Shown: positions 1 to 6,010 of the stretch, piece by piece
Layout of the letters: each line of letters starts with the position of its first letter
How positions within the stretch are numbered: position 1 is the first letter of the stretch
From: Flavobacteriaceae bacterium
GTDB taxonomy: Bacteria; Bacteroidota; Bacteroidia; Flavobacteriales; Flavobacteriaceae
Length of the DNA: 11,278 nucleotides
NCBI GenBank assembly: GCA_947472705.1
Contig: CANJDA010000063.1
Location: 1-11,278 of the forward strand
Direction of reading: 5' to 3'
Position numbers and translations under genes: made by a program
Notes under the pieces: model-generated
What the model was told of the DNA's origin: nothing
What the model saw: only the letters and a program-made list of their open reading frames with translations
Databases searched by the model: none

Positions 1-82
1 ATTTACGCTAATATTAGAGTTTGAATGACAGATTACTTTGTTTTATTTAAATAATTTAATCTAAAATTCTGTACACTCAAAA

Positions 83-1483
83 ATGAATACTAAATATTAC
101 GACTTAATCAATCAAACATTCTATTTTCCTCAGGAAGAATTTACGCTTAACAAAGACACACTTCAATTTCACAATATCGATTTGATGAAATTAGTTGAAC
201 AATATGGTACACCTTTAAAGTTTACTTATTTGCCAGCAATTTCAAATAACATCAACAAAGCAAAAGGTTGGTTTAGAAAATCGATGGAGAAAAATAAGTA
301 TGAAGCCAAATATTATTATTGCTATTGTACCAAAAGCTCACACTTTAAATTCATAATGAATGAAGCTTTTAAGAATAACATACACATAGAAACATCCTCA
401 GCCTACGATATTAATATTGTGGAGAAATTGATGGAAGAAGGCAAAATTAATAAGAGCACCTATATTGTTTGCAACGGTTTCAAACGCGATGAATATGTTG
501 GCAACATTGCTCGCTTAATCAATAATGGCCACCCGAAAACGGTTCCAGTAATAGATAATTATGAGGAATTGGATTTATTGCAAGAACAAATCAAAGGCAA
601 ATTTAAGATTGGAATTCGAATTGCAGCTGAAGAAGAACCAAAATTTGAGTTTTATACTTCTCGTTTGGGCATTGGATATAAAGACATCGTTCCGTTTTAT
701 AGAAAACAAATTCAGGAAAACAAACAAGTGGAACTTAAAATGCTTCACTTTTTTATCAATACCGGAATTCGTGATACTGCCTATTATTGGAATGAATTGT
801 TGAAATGTATGAAAGTATACATCGCTTTGAAAAAAGAATGTCAAACATTAGACAGTTTGAATATCGGCGGTGGATTTCCAATCAAAAATTCGTTAGCATT
901 TGAATATGATTATCAATACATGATTGATGAAATTTTAAATCAAATTAAAATCGCTTGCGACGAAGCCGAAGTAGATGTTCCACATATTTTTACGGAGTTT
1001 GGTTCGTTTACCGTTGGAGAATCTGGCGGAGCTATTTACCAAGTATTGTATCAAAAGAAACAAAATGACCGTGAGAATTGGAACATGATTGATTCCTCAT
1101 TCATTACAACGCTACCTGATACTTGGGCAATAAACAAACGATTTGTAATGTTAGCTGTAAATCGTTGGAATGATACTTATGAAAGAGTACTTTTGGGAGG
1201 AATGACCTGTGATAGCGATGATTATTACAATTCCGAACAACATATGAACGCAGTATATTTGCCTAAATACAATAAAGAAAAACCATTGTATATAGGGTTT
1301 TTTAACACTGGGGCTTATCAAGAAACCATTGGTGGTTTTGGTGGGTTGCATCACTGTTTAATTCCGCAACCAAAACATATTTTGATTGATCGTGACGAAA
1401 ACGGAATTTTGGCTACCGAAGTTTTTTCAGAACAACAAAGCTCAGAAGACGTTTTAAAAATACTGGGATACGACCAAAAATAA
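83..1483 (+). CDS. PLP-dependent Orn/DAP/Arg decarboxylase, probable arginine decarboxylase
   Basis: Probable cytoplasmic arginine decarboxylase making agmatine for polyamine synthesis, 466 aa. It belongs to the fold-type III (alanine racemase-like barrel) decarboxylases. Seen: a PLP lysine candidate K84 in YCTKSSHFKF; a phosphate-binding glycine run at 262-264 (LNIGGGFP); EFGS at 305-308 in the place of the family's EPGR; a C-terminal catalytic cysteine motif TCDSDD with C376; and GAYQ at 410-413, matching the family's GAY. It is much shorter than the about 650-residue SpeA of E. coli, so it is a compact subtype; substrate choice among arginine, ornithine and diaminopimelate cannot be fixed by eye. 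Arginine is favoured because a deoxyhypusine-synthase-like gene follows 110 bases downstream, an association I recall from flavobacteria. The ATG at 83 is the first good start; no clear Shine-Dalgarno is seen. Family assignment is firm, substrate inferred. Confidence 0.85.
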   Translation: MNTKYYDLINQTFYFPQEEFTLNKDTLQFHNIDLMKLVEQYGTPLKFTYLPAISNNINKAKGWFRKSMEKNKYEAKYYYCYCTKSSHFKFIMNEAFKNNIHIETSSAYDINIVEKLMEEGKINKSTYIVCNGFKRDEYVGNIARLINNGHPKTVPVIDNYEELDLLQEQIKGKFKIGIRIAAEEEPKFEFYTSRLGIGYKDIVPFYRKQIQENKQVELKMLHFFINTGIRDTAYYWNELLKCMKVYIALKKECQTLDSLNIGGGFPIKNSLAFEYDYQYMIDEILNQIKIACDEAEVDVPHIFTEFGSFTVGESGGAIYQVLYQKKQNDRENWNMIDSSFITTLPDTWAINKRFVMLAVNRWNDTYERVLLGGMTCDSDDYYNSEQHMNAVYLPKYNKEKPLYIGFFNTGAYQETIGGFGGLHHCLIPQPKHILIDRDENGILATEVFSEQQSSEDVLKILGYDQK

Positions 1484-1520
1484 TTATAAATAAGTATTAT
1501 TTTTTTTAGATAATTAAATT

Positions 1521-1558
1521 AGAAAAACTGTTTGATGTTTTAGTAAAAAAGTTTTTCT
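1521..1558 (+). promoter_or_regulatory. Inverted repeat in the leader before the DHS-like gene
   Basis: A perfect 9-base inverted repeat, AGAAAAACT at 1521-1529 and AGTTTTTCT at 1550-1558, encloses a 20-base loop. It sits in the 110-base gap between the decarboxylase and the DHS-like gene. It is AT-rich and not followed by a long T run, so it is a poor intrinsic terminator. It could be a weak attenuator, an RNA processing hairpin or an operator overlapping the candidate promoter at 1532-1561. The pairing is seen; the function is unknown. Confidence 0.3.
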
Positions 1559-1561
1559 TTG
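1532..1561 (+). promoter_or_regulatory. Candidate Bacteroidota promoter for the DHS-like gene
   Basis: TTG at 1532-1534, a 19-base spacer, then TTTCTTTG at 1554-1561, which matches the TAnnTTTG element except for one A-to-T change. This would put the transcript start near 1567 and give a leader of about 27 bases to the ATG at 1594. It would allow the DHS-like gene to be transcribed apart from the decarboxylase. Read-through from upstream is equally possible. Confidence 0.3.
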
Positions 1562-1593
1562 AGCCATAAACTGCAAACAATATTTAACACAAA

Positions 1594-2568
1594 ATGAGCA
1601 AAGGACCCATCAGTCAATTTATAGAGAAAAATTACCTTCACTTCAACGCTGCAGCGCTTGTTGATGCAGCCAAAGGATATGAAGAACACCTTCTTGACAA
1701 TGGCAAAATGATGATTACATTAGCGGGTGCCATGAGTACTGCTGAATTAGGAAAATCATTAGCCGAAATGATTCGTCAAGATAAAGTGCATATTATTTCT
1801 TGTACTGGTGCTAACCTTGAAGAAGACATAATGAACTTGGTGGCTCACAATTCATATAAAAGAGTTCCAAATTACCGCGATTTATCTCCTCAAGAAGAAT
1901 GGGATTTATTAGAAAACCATTACAACCGTGTTACCGATACTTGTATTCCTGAAGAAGAAGCTTTTAGAAGATTGCAAGCTCATCTATTTCATATTTGGAA
2001 TAAAGCGGATAAAGCGGATGAAAGATATTTTCCTCATGAATTTATGTATCAAATGATCAACTCGGGTGTGTTACAACAATACTACGAAATTGATCCAAAA
2101 GATTCATGGATGGTAGCTGCAGCAGAGAAAAACTTACCAATAGTTGTTCCAGGATGGGAAGACAGCACTATGGGTAATATCTTTGCTTCTTATTGCATTA
2201 AAGGTGAATTTAAACCTACCACTATGAAAAGTGGTATTGAATACATGATGTGGTTGGCCGATTGGTATCCAAAAAACTCTAGCGGAAAAGGTGTAGGTTT
2301 CTTTCAGATTGGTGGTGGAATTGCTGGTGACTTTCCAATTTGTGTAGTACCAATGTTATACCAAGATATGGAAATGCATGACATTCCGTTTTGGAGTTAC
2401 TTTTGCCAAATTTCAGATTCAACCACAAGTTATGGTTCCTATTCGGGAGCTGTCCCAAATGAAAAAATCACTTGGGGAAAATTAGATATACATACCCCAA
2501 AATTTATCATTGAATCGGATGCCACTATTGTAGCACCCTTAATATTTGCTTACTTACTAGATTTATAA
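1594..2568 (+). CDS. Deoxyhypusine synthase-like protein, likely a polyamine aminobutyltransferase
   Basis: Cytoplasmic member of the deoxyhypusine synthase (DHS) family, 324 aa, slightly shorter than the human enzyme. DHS enzymes use NAD to move an aminobutyl group from spermidine; bacterial members generally lack an eIF5A substrate and some make homospermidine. Seen: GAMSTAELGKSLAEMI near 45-60 and TGANLEEDI at 71-79, matching the DHS N-terminal nucleotide fold; a GGG turn at 240-242; SYSGAVPNEKITWGKL ending in the catalytic lysine K296 (human K329); and the closing IESDATIVAPLIFA. Aligned by eye to the human enzyme from memory, W294 and E290 are kept, but the catalytic H288 becomes D246 and D316 becomes Y283. 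It is therefore unlikely to make deoxyhypusine; homospermidine or a related product is an inference. The upstream decarboxylase could supply its diamine route. The acidic-tail gene starts 11 bases after its stop. Confidence 0.88.
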   Translation: MSKGPISQFIEKNYLHFNAAALVDAAKGYEEHLLDNGKMMITLAGAMSTAELGKSLAEMIRQDKVHIISCTGANLEEDIMNLVAHNSYKRVPNYRDLSPQEEWDLLENHYNRVTDTCIPEEEAFRRLQAHLFHIWNKADKADERYFPHEFMYQMINSGVLQQYYEIDPKDSWMVAAAEKNLPIVVPGWEDSTMGNIFASYCIKGEFKPTTMKSGIEYMMWLADWYPKNSSGKGVGFFQIGGGIAGDFPICVVPMLYQDMEMHDIPFWSYFCQISDSTTSYGSYSGAVPNEKITWGKLDIHTPKFIIESDATIVAPLIFAYLLDL

Positions 2569-2579
2569 AATATTTTTTT

Positions 2580-3008
2580 ATGAGAAGAATTATTGTAGAC
2601 TATGCTAAACTAACTGGAGACATACTAAATTTATTAGTAGAGAAATTTCCTGAGGGTTATGACGACTCTGACATCATTCGTTTCAGGAATGCACAAAACG
2701 AATTGATAGAAGCTGTAGAAGTTAGAACAGAAGACACTATTTACTTGGTAAAAGTGAGTACTAAATTAGCAAGTCGTATGGAAAAATTTGATGAAGAAGA
2801 TGATTTAGATGCTGTAATTGAACCTATTGAACCAATTAAAGGTATTGATGATGACGAAGATGCTATCACCGCAGATGAAGATGATGTAGAGGTTGATTTA
2901 TTAAAAGACGGTGGAGGTTCTGATGATGCTGATGCTGATGACGATGATGACGATGACGACTTTGATGACTCCGACAACAACTTGGAAGATGAAGACGATG
3001 AAGAATAA
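2580..3008 (+). CDS. Small protein with a highly acidic Asp/Glu C-terminal tail, function unknown
   Basis: A 142-aa protein I cannot assign to a family with a known function. Residues 1-70 look folded: a helix-rich start (MRRIIVDYAKLTGDILNLLV), then a strand-like stretch VEVRTEDTIYLVKVS and a basic patch TKLASRMEKF. From about residue 71 to the end it is dominated by Asp and Glu, with an unbroken run of eight Asp at 120-127 and only one Lys after the EPIEPIKG segment. The architecture (small domain plus disordered acidic tail) recalls the RNA polymerase delta subunit of Firmicutes, but the N-terminal sequence does not look like it. Similar flavobacterial proteins are sometimes labelled DNA primase, which nothing here supports. 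The start ATG lies 11 bases past the DHS-like stop, so co-transcription is likely. The tail is coded by GAT/GAC/GAA repeats that may be slippage-prone. A terminator follows 8 bases after the stop. Confidence 0.8.
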   Translation: MRRIIVDYAKLTGDILNLLVEKFPEGYDDSDIIRFRNAQNELIEAVEVRTEDTIYLVKVSTKLASRMEKFDEEDDLDAVIEPIEPIKGIDDDEDAITADEDDVEVDLLKDGGGSDDADADDDDDDDDFDDSDNNLEDEDDEE

Positions 3009-3015
3009 AAATAGA

Positions 3016-3044
3016 AAAGCCCCAAATATTCGGGGCTTTTTTTT
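3016..3044. terminator. Bidirectional intrinsic terminator
   Basis: A perfect 9-bp stem, AAAAGCCCC at 3016-3024 with GGGGCTTTT at 3033-3041, closes an 8-base loop and runs into a T tract at 3038-3044. The matching A-rich left arm and the T-rich run beyond it on the other strand allow use in both directions. It lies between convergent genes and overlaps the last bases of the minus-strand DinB-like gene, whose stop codon is at 3043-3045. This is the strongest terminator in the window. Confidence 0.9.
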
Positions 3045-3561
3045 ATAAATATCTTTCTTGAAAGATTCGTTGGTGGTGATTTTGATGTCCTATAATAGTA
3101 AATCCTAAAGCTCTTACCGACATTGGGTTTTTGGAAGCAATTCCTTTTCGCAATAATTCTTCCTCTGTAAATGATTTGAATAAAGTTAAAGTTCCTTGTC
3201 TAACCACTAATAATTCAGTTAACAAATCTTGTAAGCTTCTTTTACTAGCATTGGCTTCGTTGACATAATCATCTTCTTCAAAGCCTGGCAAGGCAGTTTT
3301 ATCATTTCGGGCAAATCGCAATGCTCTATAGGCAAAAATTCTTTCTGCATCTATAAGATGCTGTATGATATCTTTTATAGTCCATTTGCCTTCGGCATAG
3401 CGGTAATCAAATTTATCCATTGGTATGTTTTGTATAAATTTAATTAATCTATGGACAGAAATTTCGAGTTCTTCAATTAAAGTATACTCTTCGGAAACTT
3501 GATTAATGTAGTTGGCAAAATGTCCAGCGAATTCATCAGGTTTTAATTGTGATGGTTTCAT
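3043..3561 (-). CDS. DinB family protein, putative metal-dependent four-helix protein
   Basis: A 172-aa DinB/YfiT-like four-helix protein, a cytoplasmic family whose members bind a divalent metal through three histidines; several relatives act as thiol (bacillithiol or mycothiol) transferases, but most are uncharacterised. Seen: helix 2 with DIIQHLIDAERIFAYRALRF, giving H68; a segment with YAEGKWTIKDI before it, which is the usual family signature; and a C-terminal IIGHQNHHQRIF giving H159 and H163 in an HxxxH arrangement. Length matches the family. There is no signal peptide or membrane segment. It is transcribed alone, converging on the acidic-protein unit and ending inside the shared terminator. 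The Lrp-type gene upstream on the same strand has its own terminator, so this gene probably uses the promoter near 3582-3610. Family assignment is solid; substrate unknown. Confidence 0.88.
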   Translation of the reverse strand: MKPSQLKPDEFAGHFANYINQVSEEYTLIEELEISVHRLIKFIQNIPMDKFDYRYAEGKWTIKDIIQHLIDAERIFAYRALRFARNDKTALPGFEEDDYVNEANASKRSLQDLLTELLVVRQGTLTLFKSFTEEELLRKGIASKNPMSVRALGFTIIGHQNHHQRIFQERYL

Positions 3562-3581
3562 GTTAATTAATTTTATGAATA

Positions 3582-3610
3582 CAAATGTCTGAATTTCATT
3601 TGGATGACAA
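3582..3610 (-). promoter_or_regulatory. Candidate promoter for the DinB family gene
   Basis: On the minus strand, TTG (3610-3608), an 18-base spacer and GACATTTG (3589-3582) match the Bacteroidota TTG/TAnnTTTG layout with one mismatch. The transcript would start near 3576, about 15 bases before the ATG at 3561. The upstream gene's terminator at 3649-3676 makes a separate promoter necessary, which supports the call. Confidence 0.45.
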
Positions 3611-3635
3611 TTGCAGAAATTTTAATTATTTTAAA

Positions 3636-3676
3636 AAAAAAATACAAAAAAACCCCAAGCTTTCACTTGAGGTTTT
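3636..3676 (-). terminator. Intrinsic terminator of the Lrp/AsnC gene
   Basis: Read on the minus strand, AAAACCTCAAG (3676-3666) pairs with CTTGGGGTTTT (3659-3649) around a 6-base loop, with a single A-C mismatch, followed by a long T-rich run that continues to about 3632. It lies 20 bases past the stop of the Lrp-type gene, so it should end that transcript before the DinB gene. Confidence 0.8.
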
Positions 3677-3696
3677 AACTATATTATCATTAATGA

Positions 3697-4179
3697 TTAG
3701 TCTAATTCTTGGAAGATGGTGTGCATTAAACGTTTTTTATCGTTGATGCTTTCTTCTAATGAAATCATGGTTTCGGTTCTGTAAACGCCTTCGATATCGT
3801 CAATCATGAAGATAACGTCTTTGGCGTGTTTGGTATCTTTGGCTCTTATTTTACAGAAGATATTGAATTTACCAGTTGTAACATGCGCAACCGTTACATA
3901 AGGAATTTCGTTTATGCGCTCTAGAACAAATTTAGTTTGAGAAGTATTATTTAAGAACACTCCAACATAAGCAATAAAAGAATAGCCTAATTTTTCATAG
4001 TCTAACGTTAATGAAGAACCCATAATGATTCCGGCATCTTCCATTTTTTTGACTCTCACGTGAACCGTTCCTGCAGAAATCAACAATTTTTTGGCAATAT
4101 CTGTAAAAGGGATTCTAGTGTTGTCAATCAACATATCTAAGATTTGGTGGTCTACTTCATCTAAACGAAACTTACTCAT
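3697..4179 (-). CDS. Lrp/AsnC family transcriptional regulator
   Basis: A 160-aa DNA-binding regulator of the Lrp/AsnC (feast/famine) family. The N-terminal winged helix-turn-helix begins RLDEVDHQILDMLIDN, with the recognition region FTDIAKKLLISAGTVHVRVKKME at about 25-47. After a linker strand (GIIMGSSLTLDYEKLGY) the ligand-sensing RAM domain spans roughly 66-142, including the AHVTTGKFNIFCKI strand and the closing GVYRTETMISLEES. Length is normal for the family. These proteins form dimers to octamers and usually sense an amino acid; the ligand here cannot be told. It is encoded downstream of the M14 carboxypeptidase on the same strand with a 63-base gap, ends in its own terminator, and probably has its own promoter or is autoregulated. 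Control of the nearby amino-acid or polyamine genes is possible but not shown. Confidence 0.93.
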   Translation of the reverse strand: MSKFRLDEVDHQILDMLIDNTRIPFTDIAKKLLISAGTVHVRVKKMEDAGIIMGSSLTLDYEKLGYSFIAYVGVFLNNTSQTKFVLERINEIPYVTVAHVTTGKFNIFCKIRAKDTKHAKDVIFMIDDIEGVYRTETMISLEESINDKKRLMHTIFQELD

Positions 4180-4202
4180 AAAAAATATTTTTATTTATTT
4201 AT

Positions 4203-4226
4203 CAATTGTATTCATTTAAAGAGGTC
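4203..4226 (-). promoter_or_regulatory. Weak candidate promoter or operator before the Lrp/AsnC gene
   Basis: On the minus strand TACAATTG (4210-4203) resembles TAnnTTTG with one mismatch, preceded 15 bases upstream by TTG in TTTTGACC (4228-4226 region). The spacing is shorter than usual. The same site contains the palindrome CAATTG, which could be part of an autoregulatory Lrp site. Only suggestive. Confidence 0.22.
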
Positions 4227-4242
4227 AAAAGCTAAAAGTTAC

Positions 4243-5382
4243 TTAAATCACTTTTCCGTTAACGATTTTAATATCTTTTCCCAAACAAAAATCAGCCTTT
4301 AGTTCAACTTTTGGAAAATTATTTATGTCATCATGATAGGTTTCACCCTTTGCATCAATGATTGTATGACCATAATAATTTTCTAGATCCTCTATTTGAG
4401 CAATTCTTGCTTCAAATTCAACTTTATCTTTATTTAGGACTTCTTTAAATTGTGCTGCAAAATTGATAATTTTTTCTTTACCGTCATAATTTATTTTAAC
4501 ATTTTTATAAACAAAGTCGTAAAAAACAACTTTATTTTGCGGAATTTTTAGATAATCATCAATTTCATTGCTAACTATAACGTTTTCGTGTAAATATTGT
4601 ATACCAGAAATTAAGGCCATAAATATGTATTTACGAGTATCTTCTCGCTGATAATCGTTAAGATAATGACCCGCCTCAAAAAGTACTGTCGGAACCTTTA
4701 AATACTGAAAAGTATCTCCAACACAATTCAAATTAAATGAATCGTCAAAGCGCCCCACTTGATTAGGAATAAACTGTTGTAATGTTTTATTCATAGCAAC
4801 AATAACGCTCATTGCCTTAGTGCGAATCTCATTAACATCTCGGTTTTCATTATAAGCTGGAGCTAAAAATGAGACAGTTGCTGGGTTTCCAGAATCACCA
4901 GCCCCAAAAATGGTTCGCTGATCGTGAAGATTGTAGCAATAATTTGGTTTAAATTCTTCGAATATTTTTCTTAATACAACACTTTCTGGTTGAGACAAAT
5001 TTTGTGCATCTCTATTTAAATCGATTCCGTTTATGTTTTCTCTTGTATAGGCCTCTGCCCCATCAGGATTTAGCATCGGTAGCATGCAAAACGTGAACTC
5101 ATTGAGTAGTTTTTTGCTTAAATCGGTATCGGAATGCAGCAGGTTTAGAAAATCAAACAACGCTTTGGTGGTTGTACTTTCATTGCCGTGCATTTGTGAC
5201 CACATAAAGATTTTTATTTTGCCAACTCCAAGTTGTATTTTATAAATAGGTTTCCCTAAAACAGATTGACCAACAACTTCAGTAGCATATTTTGCCAATA
5301 AAGGTTCAATATGTACCAAGGTAATATAGCGTCCAAAAAGAGATTGTTCTTTATAGTCTTGATGTAATTGCAAATAATTCAT
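4243..5382 (-). CDS. M14 family zinc carboxypeptidase, probably cytoplasmic
   Basis: A 379-aa zinc peptidase of the M14 (carboxypeptidase A-like) family, which trims C-terminal residues or cell-wall peptides. Zinc ligands are visible as H65 and E68 in SQMHGNEST and H153 in NLHDQR; the substrate-carboxylate motif is NGIDLNRD with N123 and R124; and the catalytic glutamate is E236 in TVLFEAGHY. The catalytic domain occupies about 15-270; residues 275-379 form an extra C-terminal region without a motif I know. There is no signal peptide or membrane anchor, so it should act in the cytoplasm, perhaps on recycled murein peptides or small peptides; this is inferred. It follows the PlsC-like gene by 14 bases on the same strand, so the two are very likely co-transcribed, and the Lrp/AsnC gene follows 63 bases later. 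Confidence 0.9.
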   Translation of the reverse strand: MNYLQLHQDYKEQSLFGRYITLVHIEPLLAKYATEVVGQSVLGKPIYKIQLGVGKIKIFMWSQMHGNESTTTKALFDFLNLLHSDTDLSKKLLNEFTFCMLPMLNPDGAEAYTRENINGIDLNRDAQNLSQPESVVLRKIFEEFKPNYCYNLHDQRTIFGAGDSGNPATVSFLAPAYNENRDVNEIRTKAMSVIVAMNKTLQQFIPNQVGRFDDSFNLNCVGDTFQYLKVPTVLFEAGHYLNDYQREDTRKYIFMALISGIQYLHENVIVSNEIDDYLKIPQNKVVFYDFVYKNVKINYDGKEKIINFAAQFKEVLNKDKVEFEARIAQIEDLENYYGHTIIDAKGETYHDDINNFPKVELKADFCLGKDIKIVNGKVI

Positions 5383-5396
5383 ACGGTTGTATTTTG

Positions 5397-5948
5397 TTAG
5401 GCTTGAAAACTTCTTTCGGGAATTTTTCCAGTGACCTCTTTGAAATGAGGCAAAATGATTTTCATATCTTCTTCATAATTTCCTGATGGCATTACTGGGT
5501 TACCTACTCTAACTTCTTTTTTTCCATAATCAAAGGCTACAGGAACAATGGGCACGTTGGCTTTGAGTGCGATGTAATAAAACCCAGTTCGCAACTCGGT
5601 TACTTTTTTCCGAGTTCCTTCTGGAGATAAGGCTAGCCTAAATATTTCGTGCTTGTTGAAGACTTCGGCTGTTGCATCTACATTATTTTTCCCTCCACTC
5701 CTATCCAATGGAGCGCCACCAACGCTTCTAAAATAATAGCCTAATGGGAAAACAAACAATTCTTTTTTGCCCACAAAATTGATTTCAACATTCATGATTC
5801 CTCTAACTAGTAAAGCAATAAAAAAGTCTAAATTGGACGTATGAGGAATAACAATTACAACACATTTCTTTACAGACTTATCAAGAGTGCCTATCAATTT
5901 CCACCCAAGTAACCTATAGAAAATAAATTTGTAAAGTCGTTGCTTCAT
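5397..5948 (-). CDS. PlsC-like 1-acyl-sn-glycerol-3-phosphate acyltransferase
   Basis: A 183-aa acyltransferase of the PlsC/LPLAT superfamily, which transfers an acyl chain to lysophosphatidic acid or a similar lysolipid at the inner membrane. The catalytic HX4D motif is H36 to D41 in IPHTSNLDFF. The second block GGAPLDRS (77-84), the third block SPEGTR (108-113) and the fourth block NVPIVPVAFD (131-140) follow in the normal order and spacing. At 183 residues it is shorter than E. coli PlsC (245), with only a short hydrophobic or amphipathic N-terminus (residues 5-20) rather than a clear membrane helix. The exact acceptor is uncertain: phospholipid synthesis is the default, other lysolipids are possible. 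It is the first gene of a minus-strand pair with the M14 peptidase, and diverges from the spermidine-synthase-like gene over a 62-base gap. Confidence 0.88.
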   Translation of the reverse strand: MKQRLYKFIFYRLLGWKLIGTLDKSVKKCVVIVIPHTSNLDFFIALLVRGIMNVEINFVGKKELFVFPLGYYFRSVGGAPLDRSGGKNNVDATAEVFNKHEIFRLALSPEGTRKKVTELRTGFYYIALKANVPIVPVAFDYGKKEVRVGNPVMPSGNYEEDMKIILPHFKEVTGKIPERSFQA

Positions 5949-5961
5949 ACTAGTACTTATT

Positions 5962-5994
5962 TTGCGTAAATTTAGTGTTTCTGTCTTACTTTTG
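5962..5994 (+). promoter_or_regulatory. Promoter for the spermidine-synthase-like/channel unit
   Basis: TTG at 5962-5964, a 22-base spacer, then TACTTTTG at 5987-5994, an exact match to the Bacteroidota TAnnTTTG element. The transcript would begin near 6000 and have only about 10 leader bases before the ATG at 6011. This also supports the ATG over the in-frame TTG at 6005. Confidence 0.6.
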
Positions 5995-6010
5995 ATAAAA
6001 ATATTTGTTG

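Noticed and set aside
33..40. TTACTTTG as a promoter element for the decarboxylase
   Set aside because: One mismatch to TAnnTTTG and no TTG at 17-23 bases upstream (the TTTG at 20-23 is too close); the real promoter may lie before the window.
575..844. Minus-strand and alternative plus-strand open frames inside the decarboxylase gene
   Set aside because: They lie wholly inside a gene with clear family motifs and show no recognisable protein features.
2580..3008. Annotation of the acidic protein as a DNA primase
   Set aside because: No zinc-finger, TOPRIM or primase catalytic motif is present in the 142 residues.
2741..3025. Minus-strand serine-rich open frame opposite the acidic protein
   Set aside because: The serine runs are simply the antisense reading of the GAT/GAC/GAA tract, and it would cross the terminator. 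The plus-strand protein has a folded-looking N-terminus and sits in an operon.
5967..5974. TAAATTTA as a minus-strand promoter element for the acyltransferase
   Set aside because: It misses the final G of TAnnTTTG, has no TTG at the right distance, and is its own reverse complement, so orientation is not informative.
6005..6010. TTG start two codons upstream for the spermidine-synthase-like gene
   Set aside because: The ATG at 6011 is the better start codon and leaves a sensible distance from the promoter match at 5987-5994.
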